NCBI GenBank assembly: GCA_028698335.1
Contig: JAQVDP010000001.1
Coordinates: 1-64,000 of the forward strand
DNA: 64,000 nucleotides
Source of the DNA: Nevskiales bacterium
GTDB lineage: Bacteria > Pseudomonadota > Gammaproteobacteria > Nevskiales > Nevskiaceae
Reading direction: 5' to 3'
The notes beneath the pieces were generated by a model. The model was given only the letters and a program-made list of their open reading frames with translations. It did not search any database and was not told where the DNA came from. Within the stretch, counting starts at the first letter, position 1. Each line of letters begins with the position of its first letter. Positions 49,662 through 58,446 of this stretch are shown here, piece by piece. A program made the translations under genes and the position numbers.

Positions 49662-50171
49662 TCATCGGGGAAATCCCCCAGCACGCCACCCCAGGACGGC
49701 CAGAACCAGGGCCAGAATCGCCAGCAGCACCCAGACCCGGCGCCGCGTGCGCGGGGCGGAGTCGCGCGGCGGCTCGGTCAGCAGGGTATCGAGGTGGGCA
49801 TCGAGCAGGCGGGCGTTGCGCGCGTTGGACTGGAACGCGAAGTCGGCCAGGTCCCCCAGCACCGGCAACAGCCCCACCAGCATGTCGAACACGATATTGG
49901 CCGCCATCCGCAGCAGCACCGACCGCGGCGCCCGGATGCGCAGACCCTCGAAGAAGAAGTAGGCGCCGAGAAGCAGGCCCGCGACATCGCCGACGACCGG
50001 AATCAGGCCGATCAGGGCGTCGACGCCGAAGCGCCAGCGGGTGCCGGGGATGCCGACGGCGCTGTCGAGAAGCCGCGCCAGCCGCCGGACCCGCTCGCGT
50101 GTCTGCGCCGCCGCGGCCCGCGCGCCGGCATCGGCCTCCGGTCCGGAGGGCCCCTCACTCAAGGCTGCCAT
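49662..50171 (-). CDS. DUF4112 membrane protein
   Basis: The 169 residues contain the DUF4112 pattern: LARLLDSAVGIPGTRWRFG then DALIGLIPVVGDVAGLLLG and a matching LVGLLPVLGDLADFAFQSN, two related membrane hairpins. A C-terminal membrane segment WVLLAILALVLAVLGW follows. Function is unknown in the family. I took ATG 50169-50171 since longer in-frame starts run into the divergent plsB promoter. Confidence 0.85.
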   Translation of the reverse strand: MAALSEGPSGPEADAGARAAAAQTRERVRRLARLLDSAVGIPGTRWRFGVDALIGLIPVVGDVAGLLLGAYFFFEGLRIRAPRSVLLRMAANIVFDMLVGLLPVLGDLADFAFQSNARNARLLDAHLDTLLTEPPRDSAPRTRRRVWVLLAILALVLAVLGWRAGGFPR

Positions 50172-50304
50172 GGGTTCTGCGAAAGGTCTCTGGAGTACAC
50201 TTGCGGCGTCACTCAAGCAAAACAAGATACGGCAATACTGGGAGTCATGCAGCGAAACCGCTTCCTGCTGCGCTGCCCGAGAGCACACGAGGGATTGGAG
50301 CACG

Positions 50305-52806
50305 ATGCGCGCTTGGCTTAACCGGTCTCTGTACGGACTCGTCTGGTGGCTGTTCCGCCCGTTCACCGGGTTTCTGCGCTATCGGACCGCTCCGCATCCG
50401 CTGGTGTCCGGCCTGCAGCTCGACCCCGGTCAGCCGGTGGTCTACGTGCTCGCGAACCGCTCCTGGGTCGATCTGTTCGTACTCGACCAGATCTGCAAGG
50501 AGCTCGACCTGCCGCGCCCCAGTCGCACCGGATCGAACTTCCCGACGCCCGAACGCGCCGGCGTCGTCTACATGCCGGCGCTGCTGGAAACGCGCATGCG
50601 CAACACCGACCTGCTGCGCCTGATCGAGACCGGCGTCGCGACGCAGTCGTTCGAAGCCCAGATCGTGCCGGTGTCGATCTTCTGGGGCCGCGATCCGGGC
50701 AGCGAGACCAGCTGGTTCAAGCTGATCTTCGCCGACAGCGTGCAGGCCGGGCGCATCCGCAAGATCTTCATCATGCTGGCCAACGGCCGCAACATCTTCG
50801 CCAACTTCGGCCTGCCGCTGTCGTTCCGCGAAACGATGGACAAGGGCGGCAACGCGACCTTGGCGATCCGCAAGCTCACCCGCGGCCTGCACTTCCACTT
50901 CCTGCGCGCGCGCACTGCGGCGCTCGGACCGACCCTGCTGCGCCGCAGCGTCGTGATCGACTCGCTGCTCAGCGCCCCGGGCGTGCGCCAGGCGATCGAG
51001 CAGGAGACCGACCGGCCGGCCGACGAGGCGCGCGGCTACGCCCGCAAGTGCGCCGAGGAAATCGCCGCCGGCTATTCGACCGCGGCGATCCGCTTCCTCG
51101 AACGCTTCCTCAGCGTGGTGGTGTTCAAGCGCGTGTTCTCGGGCATCGACGTGCGCGGGCTGGACCGGGTCCGGGAGTGGGCGCAGCAGTACGAGCTGGT
51201 CTACATGCCCTCGCACCGCTCGCACGCCGACTACCTGCTGGTGTCCTACTCGCTGTACCACGCCGGCCTGGTGCCGCCGCACATCGCCGCCGGCGTGAAC
51301 CTGAACTTCTGGCCGGTCGGCGCCCTGCTGCGCCGCTGCGGTGCGTTCTACATGCGCCGCAGCTTCGCCGGCGATCGCATCTACACCGCGGTCTTCCGCG
51401 CCTACGTCGACTCGCTGATCCAGCGCGGCTATTCGATCGAGTTCTTCCCCGAAGGCGGTCGCAGCCGCACCGGCCGGCTGCTCGCGCCGAAGACCGGCCT
51501 GCTGTCGATGGTCGTCGAGGCCGGCCTCAAGCAGCGCACCCGCAAGGTCGCGATCGTTCCGGTCTACATCGGCTACGACCGCTGCTGGGAAGTCGGCTCC
51601 TACTCGAAGGAGCTGCGCGGCGCCAAGAAGACCAAGGAATCCGCCGAGGGCCTGCTCAAGGCCGGCAAGATCCTGCGCAAGTCCTACGGCAAGGCCTACA
51701 TCAATTTCGGCGACCCGCTGATCCTGCAGGACCAGGCCGACCAGCAACTGCCCGGCTGGCGCGAGGCCTTCGGCCCCCACGGCGGCGAGGCGCCGAAGGG
51801 GTTCAAGCAGTTCGTCGCCGACATCGCCCTGGAGAACAGCCGCCGGATCAACCGCGCCGCGGTCGCCAATCCGACCGGACTGGCGGCGGTGGCGTTGCTG
51901 TCGTCCCCCGAACGCGTGGTCGCCTACGACGAGTTCGTCGAGCAGATCGGCCATCTGGTCTGGTTGCTCAAGGGCAACCCCTACGACGAGCACCAGTACA
52001 TTCCCGAAGTGGCGCCCAAGGCCGTCGTCGAGTGGAGTGTCCCGATCGCGCGCCTCGCCCAGGTCCCGCACGCATGGGGCGACCTGTACGGCATCGCCAG
52101 TCGAGACGCCGTCGCACTGACCTACAATCGCAACAATATCCAGCACTTGTTCGCGATTCCGTCGCTGATCGCCAACCTCTACCGGACCCGCCTGCTGCTG
52201 AGCGAGGATGCGATCGTCACCGGCGTGCGGGCGCTCTACCCGTTCCTGCGGCGGGAGTTCTTCCTGCGCTGGGATGCCGACGAAATCGAAGCCGTCACCC
52301 GCAACTGGCTCGGGGTCATGACCCGGCTCGGCCTGCTCGAGCCCGATGGCGAGCGCCTGCGTCGCCCGGACGCGAGCCAGGCCGCGTATTCGACGCTGGC
52401 CATGCTCGGCCGCGTCCTCGGCGAAACGCTGGAGCGTTACTGCATGACCGCGCTGCTGCTGGCCGACGAACGCCTGCAGCCCGGAGAACTGCGGCGCGAC
52501 CGCTTCGAGGACGACTGCCGCCTGCTGGCCGAGCGCATGGCGATCCTCACCGGCCGCGACGCGCCGGAGTTCTTCGACAAGACCCTGTTCCGCAGCTACC
52601 TGAACGTCCTGATCGAAATCGGCCTGGTCACGGAAAGCGGCGAACACGGGCTCGTCGTAGACCAGCGCATCGAGCGCATCGCCGAACGCTCGCAGGAACT
52701 TTTGTCGGACGAAAGCCGTCAGATGCTCCTGCAACTGCTAAGTCGCCGTAAACCGCCTGCCGGCGGTGACGGTGCGGAGGCGTCCCCGGATCCGGCAGCG
52801 ACCTGA
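50305..52806 (+). CDS. plsB: Glycerol-3-phosphate 1-O-acyltransferase PlsB
   Basis: PlsB adds the first acyl chain to glycerol-3-phosphate at the inner membrane, starting phospholipid synthesis. The 833 residues compare with 807 in E. coli. Block I of the acyltransferase is HRSHAD (304-309); block III is seen as FFPEGGRSRTGRLLAPKTG. The N-terminal region and long C-terminal helical part are gammaproteobacterial PlsB type. I chose ATG 50305 (MRAWLNRSLYGLVWW) with GGAG upstream. Confidence 0.95.
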   Translation: MRAWLNRSLYGLVWWLFRPFTGFLRYRTAPHPLVSGLQLDPGQPVVYVLANRSWVDLFVLDQICKELDLPRPSRTGSNFPTPERAGVVYMPALLETRMRNTDLLRLIETGVATQSFEAQIVPVSIFWGRDPGSETSWFKLIFADSVQAGRIRKIFIMLANGRNIFANFGLPLSFRETMDKGGNATLAIRKLTRGLHFHFLRARTAALGPTLLRRSVVIDSLLSAPGVRQAIEQETDRPADEARGYARKCAEEIAAGYSTAAIRFLERFLSVVVFKRVFSGIDVRGLDRVREWAQQYELVYMPSHRSHADYLLVSYSLYHAGLVPPHIAAGVNLNFWPVGALLRRCGAFYMRRSFAGDRIYTAVFRAYVDSLIQRGYSIEFFPEGGRSRTGRLLAPKTGLLSMVVEAGLKQRTRKVAIVPVYIGYDRCWEVGSYSKELRGAKKTKESAEGLLKAGKILRKSYGKAYINFGDPLILQDQADQQLPGWREAFGPHGGEAPKGFKQFVADIALENSRRINRAAVANPTGLAAVALLSSPERVVAYDEFVEQIGHLVWLLKGNPYDEHQYIPEVAPKAVVEWSVPIARLAQVPHAWGDLYGIASRDAVALTYNRNNIQHLFAIPSLIANLYRTRLLLSEDAIVTGVRALYPFLRREFFLRWDADEIEAVTRNWLGVMTRLGLLEPDGERLRRPDASQAAYSTLAMLGRVLGETLERYCMTALLLADERLQPGELRRDRFEDDCRLLAERMAILTGRDAPEFFDKTLFRSYLNVLIEIGLVTESGEHGLVVDQRIERIAERSQELLSDESRQMLLQLLSRRKPPAGGDGAEASPDPAAT

Positions 52807-52837
52807 ACCGCTGTCCGGCAACATTCTGGTGGCACGC

Positions 52838-52871
52838 TATAATTTGGGCGGGGCACGTCGCCCCCTTTTTT
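52838..52871 (+). promoter_or_regulatory. -10 box followed by terminator-like hairpin before the FKBP gene
   Basis: A perfect TATAAT is at 52838-52843 without a good -35 match. Immediately after it GGGGC-ACGTC-GCCCC (52850-52864) is followed by six T (52866-52871). The hairpin may end plsB transcripts, or act as an attenuator for those starting at the TATAAT. The FKBP ATG follows 15 bases later. Confidence 0.5.
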
Positions 52872-52885
52872 GTATCCGGGGAACT

Positions 52886-53641
52886 ATGAACAAGTCTTAT
52901 CGTTTTGTCGCAGCCGCGCTGACGCTGGTCCTGGTGGGAGCCTGCACCAAACAGGCAGAGGGTGACGCCGCCACGGCCAAGGCGCCGCAGACGCTGGAGA
53001 GCGACGCGCAGAAGTTTGGATATGCGATCGGCATCGACCTGGGCAACTCGCTGCAGCCGGTGAAGGACGATGTCGATATCGCCGCGCTCAAGGCCGGCCT
53101 CGACGACGCCTTCGCCGGTGTCGAGTCGAAGATGGACGACGCCGCTCGCGAGGAGATCAAGAACACGGTCGCCAAGAAGATGCAGGAGCGCCAGATGCAG
53201 GAACGCCTGGCCCAGGCCGAGAAGAACAAGGACGACGGCGCCAAGTTCCTGGCCGAGAACGGCAAGCGCGAAGGCGTGAAGACCACCGAGTCGGGCCTGC
53301 AGTACGAGATCCTGAGCGAAGGCGAGGGCCCGAACCCGACCGCCGACGACAGCGTCACCGTGCACTACAAGGGCACCCTGATCAACGGCGAGGAGTTCGA
53401 CAGCTCCTATTCGCGCGGTCAGCCGGTCACCTTCCCGCTCAAGAACGTCATCAAGGGCTGGACCGAAGGCGTCCAGCTGATGAACAAGGGCGCGAAGTTC
53501 AAGTTCTACATCCCGCCCGAGCTGGCCTACGGCGAGCGCGGCGCCGGCGTGAAGATCGGCCCGAACGAGACCCTGGTCTTCGAAGTCGAGCTGATCTCCT
53601 TCGAGCAGCCCAAGGCTGACGACAAGAAGGACAAGAAGTAA
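52886..53641 (+). CDS. FKBP-type peptidyl-prolyl isomerase lipoprotein (FkpA/Mip type)
   Basis: The 251 residues begin with a lipobox VGAC (Cys16). Residues 35-125 form the helical dimer domain (FGYAIGIDLGNSL, then a Gln/Glu/Lys helix). The FKBP fold follows, with VHYKGTLINGEEFDSSYSRG, VIKGWTEGVQLM and FYIPPELAYGERG containing the proline-binding residues. It folds periplasmic or outer-membrane proteins. A Lys/Asp tail ends the protein. GGGGA precedes the ATG. Confidence 0.94.
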   Translation: MNKSYRFVAAALTLVLVGACTKQAEGDAATAKAPQTLESDAQKFGYAIGIDLGNSLQPVKDDVDIAALKAGLDDAFAGVESKMDDAAREEIKNTVAKKMQERQMQERLAQAEKNKDDGAKFLAENGKREGVKTTESGLQYEILSEGEGPNPTADDSVTVHYKGTLINGEEFDSSYSRGQPVTFPLKNVIKGWTEGVQLMNKGAKFKFYIPPELAYGERGAGVKIGPNETLVFEVELISFEQPKADDKKDKK

Positions 53642-53674
53642 GACCCCTCCGCCCGATACGGGCTCAAGGGGATC

Positions 53675-53708
53675 GGACGGCCGGCTTTTCGCCGGCCGTC
53701 CTGTTTTT
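53675..53708 (+). terminator. Strong terminator after the FKBP gene
   Basis: GGACGGCCGGC and GCCGGCCGTCC form a perfect 11-bp stem with loop TTTTC, followed by TGTTTTT. It is 33 bases past the stop codon. Confidence 0.95.
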
Positions 53709-53765
53709 GCGGCCCTGCAAAAGGATCCGGGTGCCGCCTGTGGCGCACCCGTATGCTGGGACGCC

Positions 53766-54863
53766 ATGAAAGCCGCCTGTACCACCGTTGCCATGCTGCT
53801 CGCGCTGTCGCTGTCCGGCTGCGCCGATCGCGGGGCCGGTGCGATGCTGGCCGACTATCGCGCCCGCGTGCAGCGGGCCAGCGGCGCCGAGGTCCGTCCC
53901 CCGGAAGTGGCGCCGGCGCCGACTTACCCGACCCATCGCCTGCGGCGGGTCGACGTCCCCGAAGTCAGGGGCAGCCTGTGGGAACTGCTGTTCGATCTGC
54001 CCGACTGCGGCCTCGGCCATCTGGTCTCGGAACGCAACAGCATCCTCGGGCGCTATTGGCCGGCCACGCAGCGCCTGTCCTATGAACTGCGCTTCGCGAT
54101 CGGACTCCGGCGCTGCCGCGCACAGTTCGCCGACAGCAGCGACCCGGATCTGCGCGCATGGCATGCACGGCTGCTGGAGATCGGTGCCGCCAAGCGCGGC
54201 GTGCTGCCGGCGGTCTGGTGGGCCGTCACCTACGACAGTCCGGAATTCGCCGCGGCGTTCTCGCCGGCGGCTGCGCCTCTGGCCGCGGAGGCCCCGCCCA
54301 GCCATGGCGCGCTGAGCGCGCTCGAGGCGCTGCTCGGCCTCGCGCCGCGCTGGGACGATCCGCGCCCGCTGGACGACGTCCGCCGGCTCGACGGCCACCT
54401 GCAGCAACTCGCGATCTCGGAACGCGGCGGCGCGCTGATCCGGAGCCAGCAGATCCTGATCCGCGAGCTCGATGCCGCGTCGCTGGCGCTCGAACAGGCC
54501 TGGGCGGCCCGGCTGTGCCCGCAAGCCGTGCCGACCCCGCGCGCCCGCATCCTGCACAACGTCTTTCTGAAGTTCTATGCCGCGCAGGTGCAGCCCTACA
54601 TGGCGCTGATCCAGCACGAAGGCACCGCCTGGCTGCAGCTGCACCAGCGCCTGCTGCAGACCCAGGCGGTCACCCCGCCACCGGATTTCCGGGCCTTTGC
54701 CGGGGTCGCGCTGTCGCGCGAAGACGGTTCGCTCTGGGCCCGATGGAATGCGGCGCGCCAGCGCCATGTCCACGCCTGGCAGCAGGTGCTGCAGCAGTGC
54801 TCGCTGATGCCGGGATCCGGGAACCCGCCAGCGGCGCACGGCGGCGCCCCCGCGCGGCCGTGA
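53766..54863 (+). CDS. DUF3080 family lipoprotein
   Basis: The 365 residues start with a lipoprotein signal (LSLSGC, Cys19). The conserved DUF3080 block is LPDCGLGHLVSERNSILGRYW followed by LSYELRFAIG. The rest is helical. Function is not known; the family occurs in gammaproteobacteria as single-copy outer-membrane-type lipoproteins. The gene stands alone between two strong terminators. Confidence 0.85.
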   Translation: MKAACTTVAMLLALSLSGCADRGAGAMLADYRARVQRASGAEVRPPEVAPAPTYPTHRLRRVDVPEVRGSLWELLFDLPDCGLGHLVSERNSILGRYWPATQRLSYELRFAIGLRRCRAQFADSSDPDLRAWHARLLEIGAAKRGVLPAVWWAVTYDSPEFAAAFSPAAAPLAAEAPPSHGALSALEALLGLAPRWDDPRPLDDVRRLDGHLQQLAISERGGALIRSQQILIRELDAASLALEQAWAARLCPQAVPTPRARILHNVFLKFYAAQVQPYMALIQHEGTAWLQLHQRLLQTQAVTPPPDFRAFAGVALSREDGSLWARWNAARQRHVHAWQQVLQQCSLMPGSGNPPAAHGGAPARP

Positions 54864-54867
54864 AAAA

Positions 54868-54893
54868 CCCGCTGCCGGCACGCCGGCAGCGGG
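54868..54893 (-). terminator. Strong terminator after the DUF1329 gene
   Basis: CCCGCTGCCGG pairs over 11 bp with a 4-base loop. On the minus strand it is followed by GTTTTTC, 31 bases past the DUF1329 stop. It also lies 5 bases after the DUF3080 stop on the other strand and may serve both. Confidence 0.9.
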
Positions 54894-54923
54894 TGGATGC
54901 TTTACCGCAAAACGTCGGACCCG

Positions 54924-56276
54924 TTACTTCTTGGCCTGCTTCTGCACATTGCCCGGGTCGAAGTACGAGGACTCGAATACCTGCTCGACCGACTCCGGAT
55001 CCTCGTTGTTCATCGCCTGGACCAGGTAGCGCCCGTTGTGCAGGTCGTAGATCGTCTCCAGGATCGGCGCCAGGAACGGCTTGTCGTACGCCTGAGTGGT
55101 ATGCGCCTCCTGCCAGCGCCACAGTTCACCGCGGCGGTCGTAGATGTCGACCAGCACGATCTGCCAGGAATCCTCGTCGAGATAGAAACGACGCTTGGCG
55201 TACATGTGCGTGGTCGTCGGCTTGACCTCGCCCTCGACGATCCAGACCCGGTGCAACTCGTAGCGCGGCAGATTCTGGTCGATGTGCCCCTTCTGGACGA
55301 TGTCGCGGTACTTGTACTGGTCGCTGTGGATCTTGTACGAGTTGTACGGAACGTACAGCGCCTTCTTGCCGACGATCTTCCAGGTGTAGCGGTCGGTCGC
55401 GCCGTTGAAGGTGTCGGTCTGGTCGTTGGTACGCTGGCCGTCGGCGCCGGTCCCCGGATTGTCGTAGGCAACGTTCGGCGCACGCCGCAGGCGGCGCTGG
55501 CCGGGGTTGTACTGCCAGGCCCGGCGCGGTTCCTTGACCTGATCCATGGTCTCGTGCACCAGCGTGATCGTGCCGGCCAGACGCGGCGGTTCGGTCACGA
55601 TCTGCAGGAAGTACAGGATGATGTTGTCGAGCGACTGCGGGGTGGCGTCCTTCAGGCTGTAGTTGAAGGTCACGTCCTCACGGATCTTGACCAGATTGAA
55701 GTTGCCGGAGGTGGTCACCGCCGCCTGATTGTTCCAGCGCCGCGTCCCCTGGCCGCGATAGCGGACCTTGTGGTTCCAGACCGGCTCCACGCCGCTCTTG
55801 GGAATCGGGAACGGGACGCCGATGACGGCATTGACCAGCGCCTCGCCACCACCGCCGAGTTCGGCATTGAGCGCGTTGTTGTACGTCGCGTCGTAGTAGA
55901 ACTGCGGGAACGCCGCCGTCCGCCGGGTCTGGTACACGTCCATCTTGTACGTTCCCGGGTACTGGGCGAACATCGCCTTCTGCCCCTCGCTGAGCTTGTC
56001 GGCGTATTCGGCGACGTTCTTGCCGGTGATCGTGAACAGCGGCTTGTCGTCCGGGAACGGATCGCAATAGCGGCTGCCCTCGCCCTTGTAGCAGGACGGC
56101 GAAGTGCTCAGGCCACCCTCCCATTCGGGGATGGCGCCGTCGGCACTTCCGGCGCGTTCGCCGCCGACCGGGGTCAGGGTGGTCTTGAGCTTTTCTGCCT
56201 CTTCCGGGCTGACTTTCGCGGTTGCCGGCAACGCCAGCGCGAGCAAAACCAGTCCGATTCCACGGATGTTATTCAT
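54924..56276 (-). CDS. DUF1329 family outer-membrane-associated protein
   Basis: The 450 residues begin with a signal peptide (MNNIRGIGLVLLALALPATA). The body has the DUF1329 traits: AIPEWEGGLS near the N-terminus, YDATYNNALN, RRAPNVAYDNPGTGADG and GELWRWQEAHTTQAYDKP. The fold is related to LolA/LolB-type lipid-binding barrels. In several bacteria such genes accompany RND-type lipid or hydrocarbon exporters and DUF1302 proteins; here no DUF1302 gene is adjacent. GGAGGAG precedes the ATG. Confidence 0.88.
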   Translation of the reverse strand: MNNIRGIGLVLLALALPATAKVSPEEAEKLKTTLTPVGGERAGSADGAIPEWEGGLSTSPSCYKGEGSRYCDPFPDDKPLFTITGKNVAEYADKLSEGQKAMFAQYPGTYKMDVYQTRRTAAFPQFYYDATYNNALNAELGGGGEALVNAVIGVPFPIPKSGVEPVWNHKVRYRGQGTRRWNNQAAVTTSGNFNLVKIREDVTFNYSLKDATPQSLDNIILYFLQIVTEPPRLAGTITLVHETMDQVKEPRRAWQYNPGQRRLRRAPNVAYDNPGTGADGQRTNDQTDTFNGATDRYTWKIVGKKALYVPYNSYKIHSDQYKYRDIVQKGHIDQNLPRYELHRVWIVEGEVKPTTTHMYAKRRFYLDEDSWQIVLVDIYDRRGELWRWQEAHTTQAYDKPFLAPILETIYDLHNGRYLVQAMNNEDPESVEQVFESSYFDPGNVQKQAKK

Positions 56277-56387
56277 CTTCTCGGGTCTCCTCCGAACCTC
56301 TCGGCATCTACGATAGAGCAGTTCGGGGACGCGGCCAACCGTAAATGCATCCCTGCCGCCGTCCGTCGCCGGTCCGGCCGGTTCCGG

Positions 56388-58436
56388 TCAGCCCAGCAGC
56401 ATCGCGAGATTGTCGGCGCGGAAACGCACGAACCAGTCGATCGCCGCGGGATTCATCATCGCATCCCGGCTCGCCACCTGATGCAGCGCGCCGCCCATCA
56501 GCAGGTTGCGGACCGGCACTTCCATCTTCTTGCCCGTCAGCGTGTAGGGGATGTCGTCGACCACGTACATCTGGTCCGGCACGTGCCGCGGGCTGCAATC
56601 CGTCCGCAACTGCAGCGCGATCCGCTCACGCAGCGCACGGTCGAGCACCACGCCGGGCGCGAGCCTGAGGAACATCGGGATGAAGATCCGCCCGCCGGCC
56701 ATCTCGCAGCACACCACCAGGCTGTCGACGACGGCCTCGACGCGCTCGACACTGCGATAGATCTCGGCCGTGCCGATGCAGACGCCATAGCGGTTGAGCA
56801 TTGCATCGGACCGGCCGTAGATGTAACACCCGCCACCGGCGGTCAGCTTCATGTAGTCGCCGTGGTGCCAGACGCCGCCGGGCCGCGGGTAGGTCTGGAA
56901 ATAGGCTTCCCGATAGCGCTGCCCGTCCGGGTCGTCGAGCAGGCGCAGCGGCATCGACGGAAACGGCGCGGTCAGGACCAGTTCGCCGACCTCGTCGACG
57001 CGTTCGCGCCCGTCGTCGTCCCAGACGTGCACGTCCATCCCGAGCGCCCGCACCTGCATCTCGCCGGCGCGCACCGGCTTGGTCGGTGTGGCGGCGATGA
57101 ACGCCGAGACCGCCTCGGTGCCGCCGCTCTGCGAGGTCACCCAGAGATCGCGTTTCACCGCCTGGTAGAACCAGGTGAAGGTTTCCGGCATCGACGGCGC
57201 GCCGGTCAACAGTACCGTCCGCAGCGCATCGAGTTCGAAATGCGCCTGCGGCTGATAGTCCCGGCGTTGCAGGATCTGAACGTAGGCGGGACTGACGCCG
57301 AACACCTCCGCGCGCGTCTGCTCGGCAAGGCGCCACAATACCGCCGGGTCCGGCGCGATCGGACTGCCGTCGTACAACACCGCGGTCCCGCCGTGCAGCA
57401 GTGTCGCGATCAGCACGTTCCACATCATCCAGCCGGTGGTCGAGTGATACAGCGCCCGCGTCCCGGCCTCGATGCCGACATGGAAACCGGTCAGCTTGTA
57501 ATGCTCGAGCAACACCCCGACATGGCTGTGCACCGTCGCCTTCGGCAGGCCGGTCGTGCCGGAGGTGAACAGCACCCACAGCGGATGATCGAAGCCGACG
57601 CGCTCGAACTCGAAGGCCTCGTCGTCCGTATCGGGGTCGCCGAGCAGATCGGTCCAGGACAGCGCCGAGACGACGTCGAACCGTTGTTGCGGTCTGAGGT
57701 AGCTCACCCCGATCAGCCGTTCGACGCAACCCAGACCGTCACAGATCCTGCGGACCTCGTCGCGCCGGTCGAAGTCGCGCCCGCCGAAGCGATAGCCGTC
57801 GACGGCGAACAGGACCTTGGGCCGGACCTGCTGGAGCCGGTCGATGACCGCGTTGGCGCCGAACTCCGGCGACGCTGCCGACCACACCGCGCCGACCGCG
57901 ACGCTGGCCATCATCGCGATAGCGGTTTCGGGGATGTTCGGCAGGTACGCGGCGACGTGATCGCCGGGGCGGACGCCAAGCCGGCGCAACTGCGCCGCCA
58001 GACGGCGCACCTGGCGCCCGAGCTCGCGCCAGCTCGTGGCCGCCAGCGGCCGCAGCTCGGACGCATGCAGCAGGGCCGGCGCGTCGGGCGCGACCCGTTC
58101 GTGTCGCAGCAGATGCTCGGCGTAGTTGACCTGCGATCCCTCGAACCAGCGCGCACCGGGCATCACCCGCCGGTCGAGCACCTGCCGGTAGGGCGTCGTC
58201 GAGCGGATGCCGTAGTAGTCCCAGACGGCGCTCCAGAATGCCTCCAGATCGCTGACCGACCACTGCCACAGCGCGTCGTAGTCGGCCAGATCCAGGCCAC
58301 GGTGGGCGTTGACCCAGCGCCGGAACCGCTCGACCGGCGCGTCCTCGATCCGGGCCGCATCCGGCGTCCACAGCAGCGTGCCTTCCAGCACCGACGGCGG
58401 TGCCGGCATGAACGACTGCTGGGGCGCGACCGACAT
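56388..58436 (-). CDS. Acetoacetyl-CoA synthetase paralogue 1
   Basis: The 682-residue ANL-superfamily ligase activates acetoacetate, or a similar short beta-keto or branched acid, with ATP and CoA. AMP-binding core: LFTSGTTGLPKATVHSH; adenylate contact TTGWMMWN; catalytic Lys in PYTLTGKKMEVPVRNLL. The length and the LEAFWSAVWDYYGI start match AacS. It is the last gene of the minus-strand cluster, 10 bases after the saccharopine-dehydrogenase-like gene. A second, clearly different paralogue is four genes upstream. Confidence 0.9.
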   Translation of the reverse strand: MSVAPQQSFMPAPPSVLEGTLLWTPDAARIEDAPVERFRRWVNAHRGLDLADYDALWQWSVSDLEAFWSAVWDYYGIRSTTPYRQVLDRRVMPGARWFEGSQVNYAEHLLRHERVAPDAPALLHASELRPLAATSWRELGRQVRRLAAQLRRLGVRPGDHVAAYLPNIPETAIAMMASVAVGAVWSAASPEFGANAVIDRLQQVRPKVLFAVDGYRFGGRDFDRRDEVRRICDGLGCVERLIGVSYLRPQQRFDVVSALSWTDLLGDPDTDDEAFEFERVGFDHPLWVLFTSGTTGLPKATVHSHVGVLLEHYKLTGFHVGIEAGTRALYHSTTGWMMWNVLIATLLHGGTAVLYDGSPIAPDPAVLWRLAEQTRAEVFGVSPAYVQILQRRDYQPQAHFELDALRTVLLTGAPSMPETFTWFYQAVKRDLWVTSQSGGTEAVSAFIAATPTKPVRAGEMQVRALGMDVHVWDDDGRERVDEVGELVLTAPFPSMPLRLLDDPDGQRYREAYFQTYPRPGGVWHHGDYMKLTAGGGCYIYGRSDAMLNRYGVCIGTAEIYRSVERVEAVVDSLVVCCEMAGGRIFIPMFLRLAPGVVLDRALRERIALQLRTDCSPRHVPDQMYVVDDIPYTLTGKKMEVPVRNLLMGGALHQVASRDAMMNPAAIDWFVRFRADNLAMLLG

Positions 58437-58446
58437 GGTGCCCGGT

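Noticed and set aside
50245-52734. An 829-codon minus-strand frame antisense to plsB
   Set aside because: PlsB motifs are complete on the plus strand; the antisense frame has no recognisable domain.
52830-52846. TGGCAC-like sigma54 -24 element upstream of the FKBP gene
   Set aside because: No GC of a -12 element follows at the required spacing; the sequence reads AATT there. TATAAT in the same place is the better explanation.
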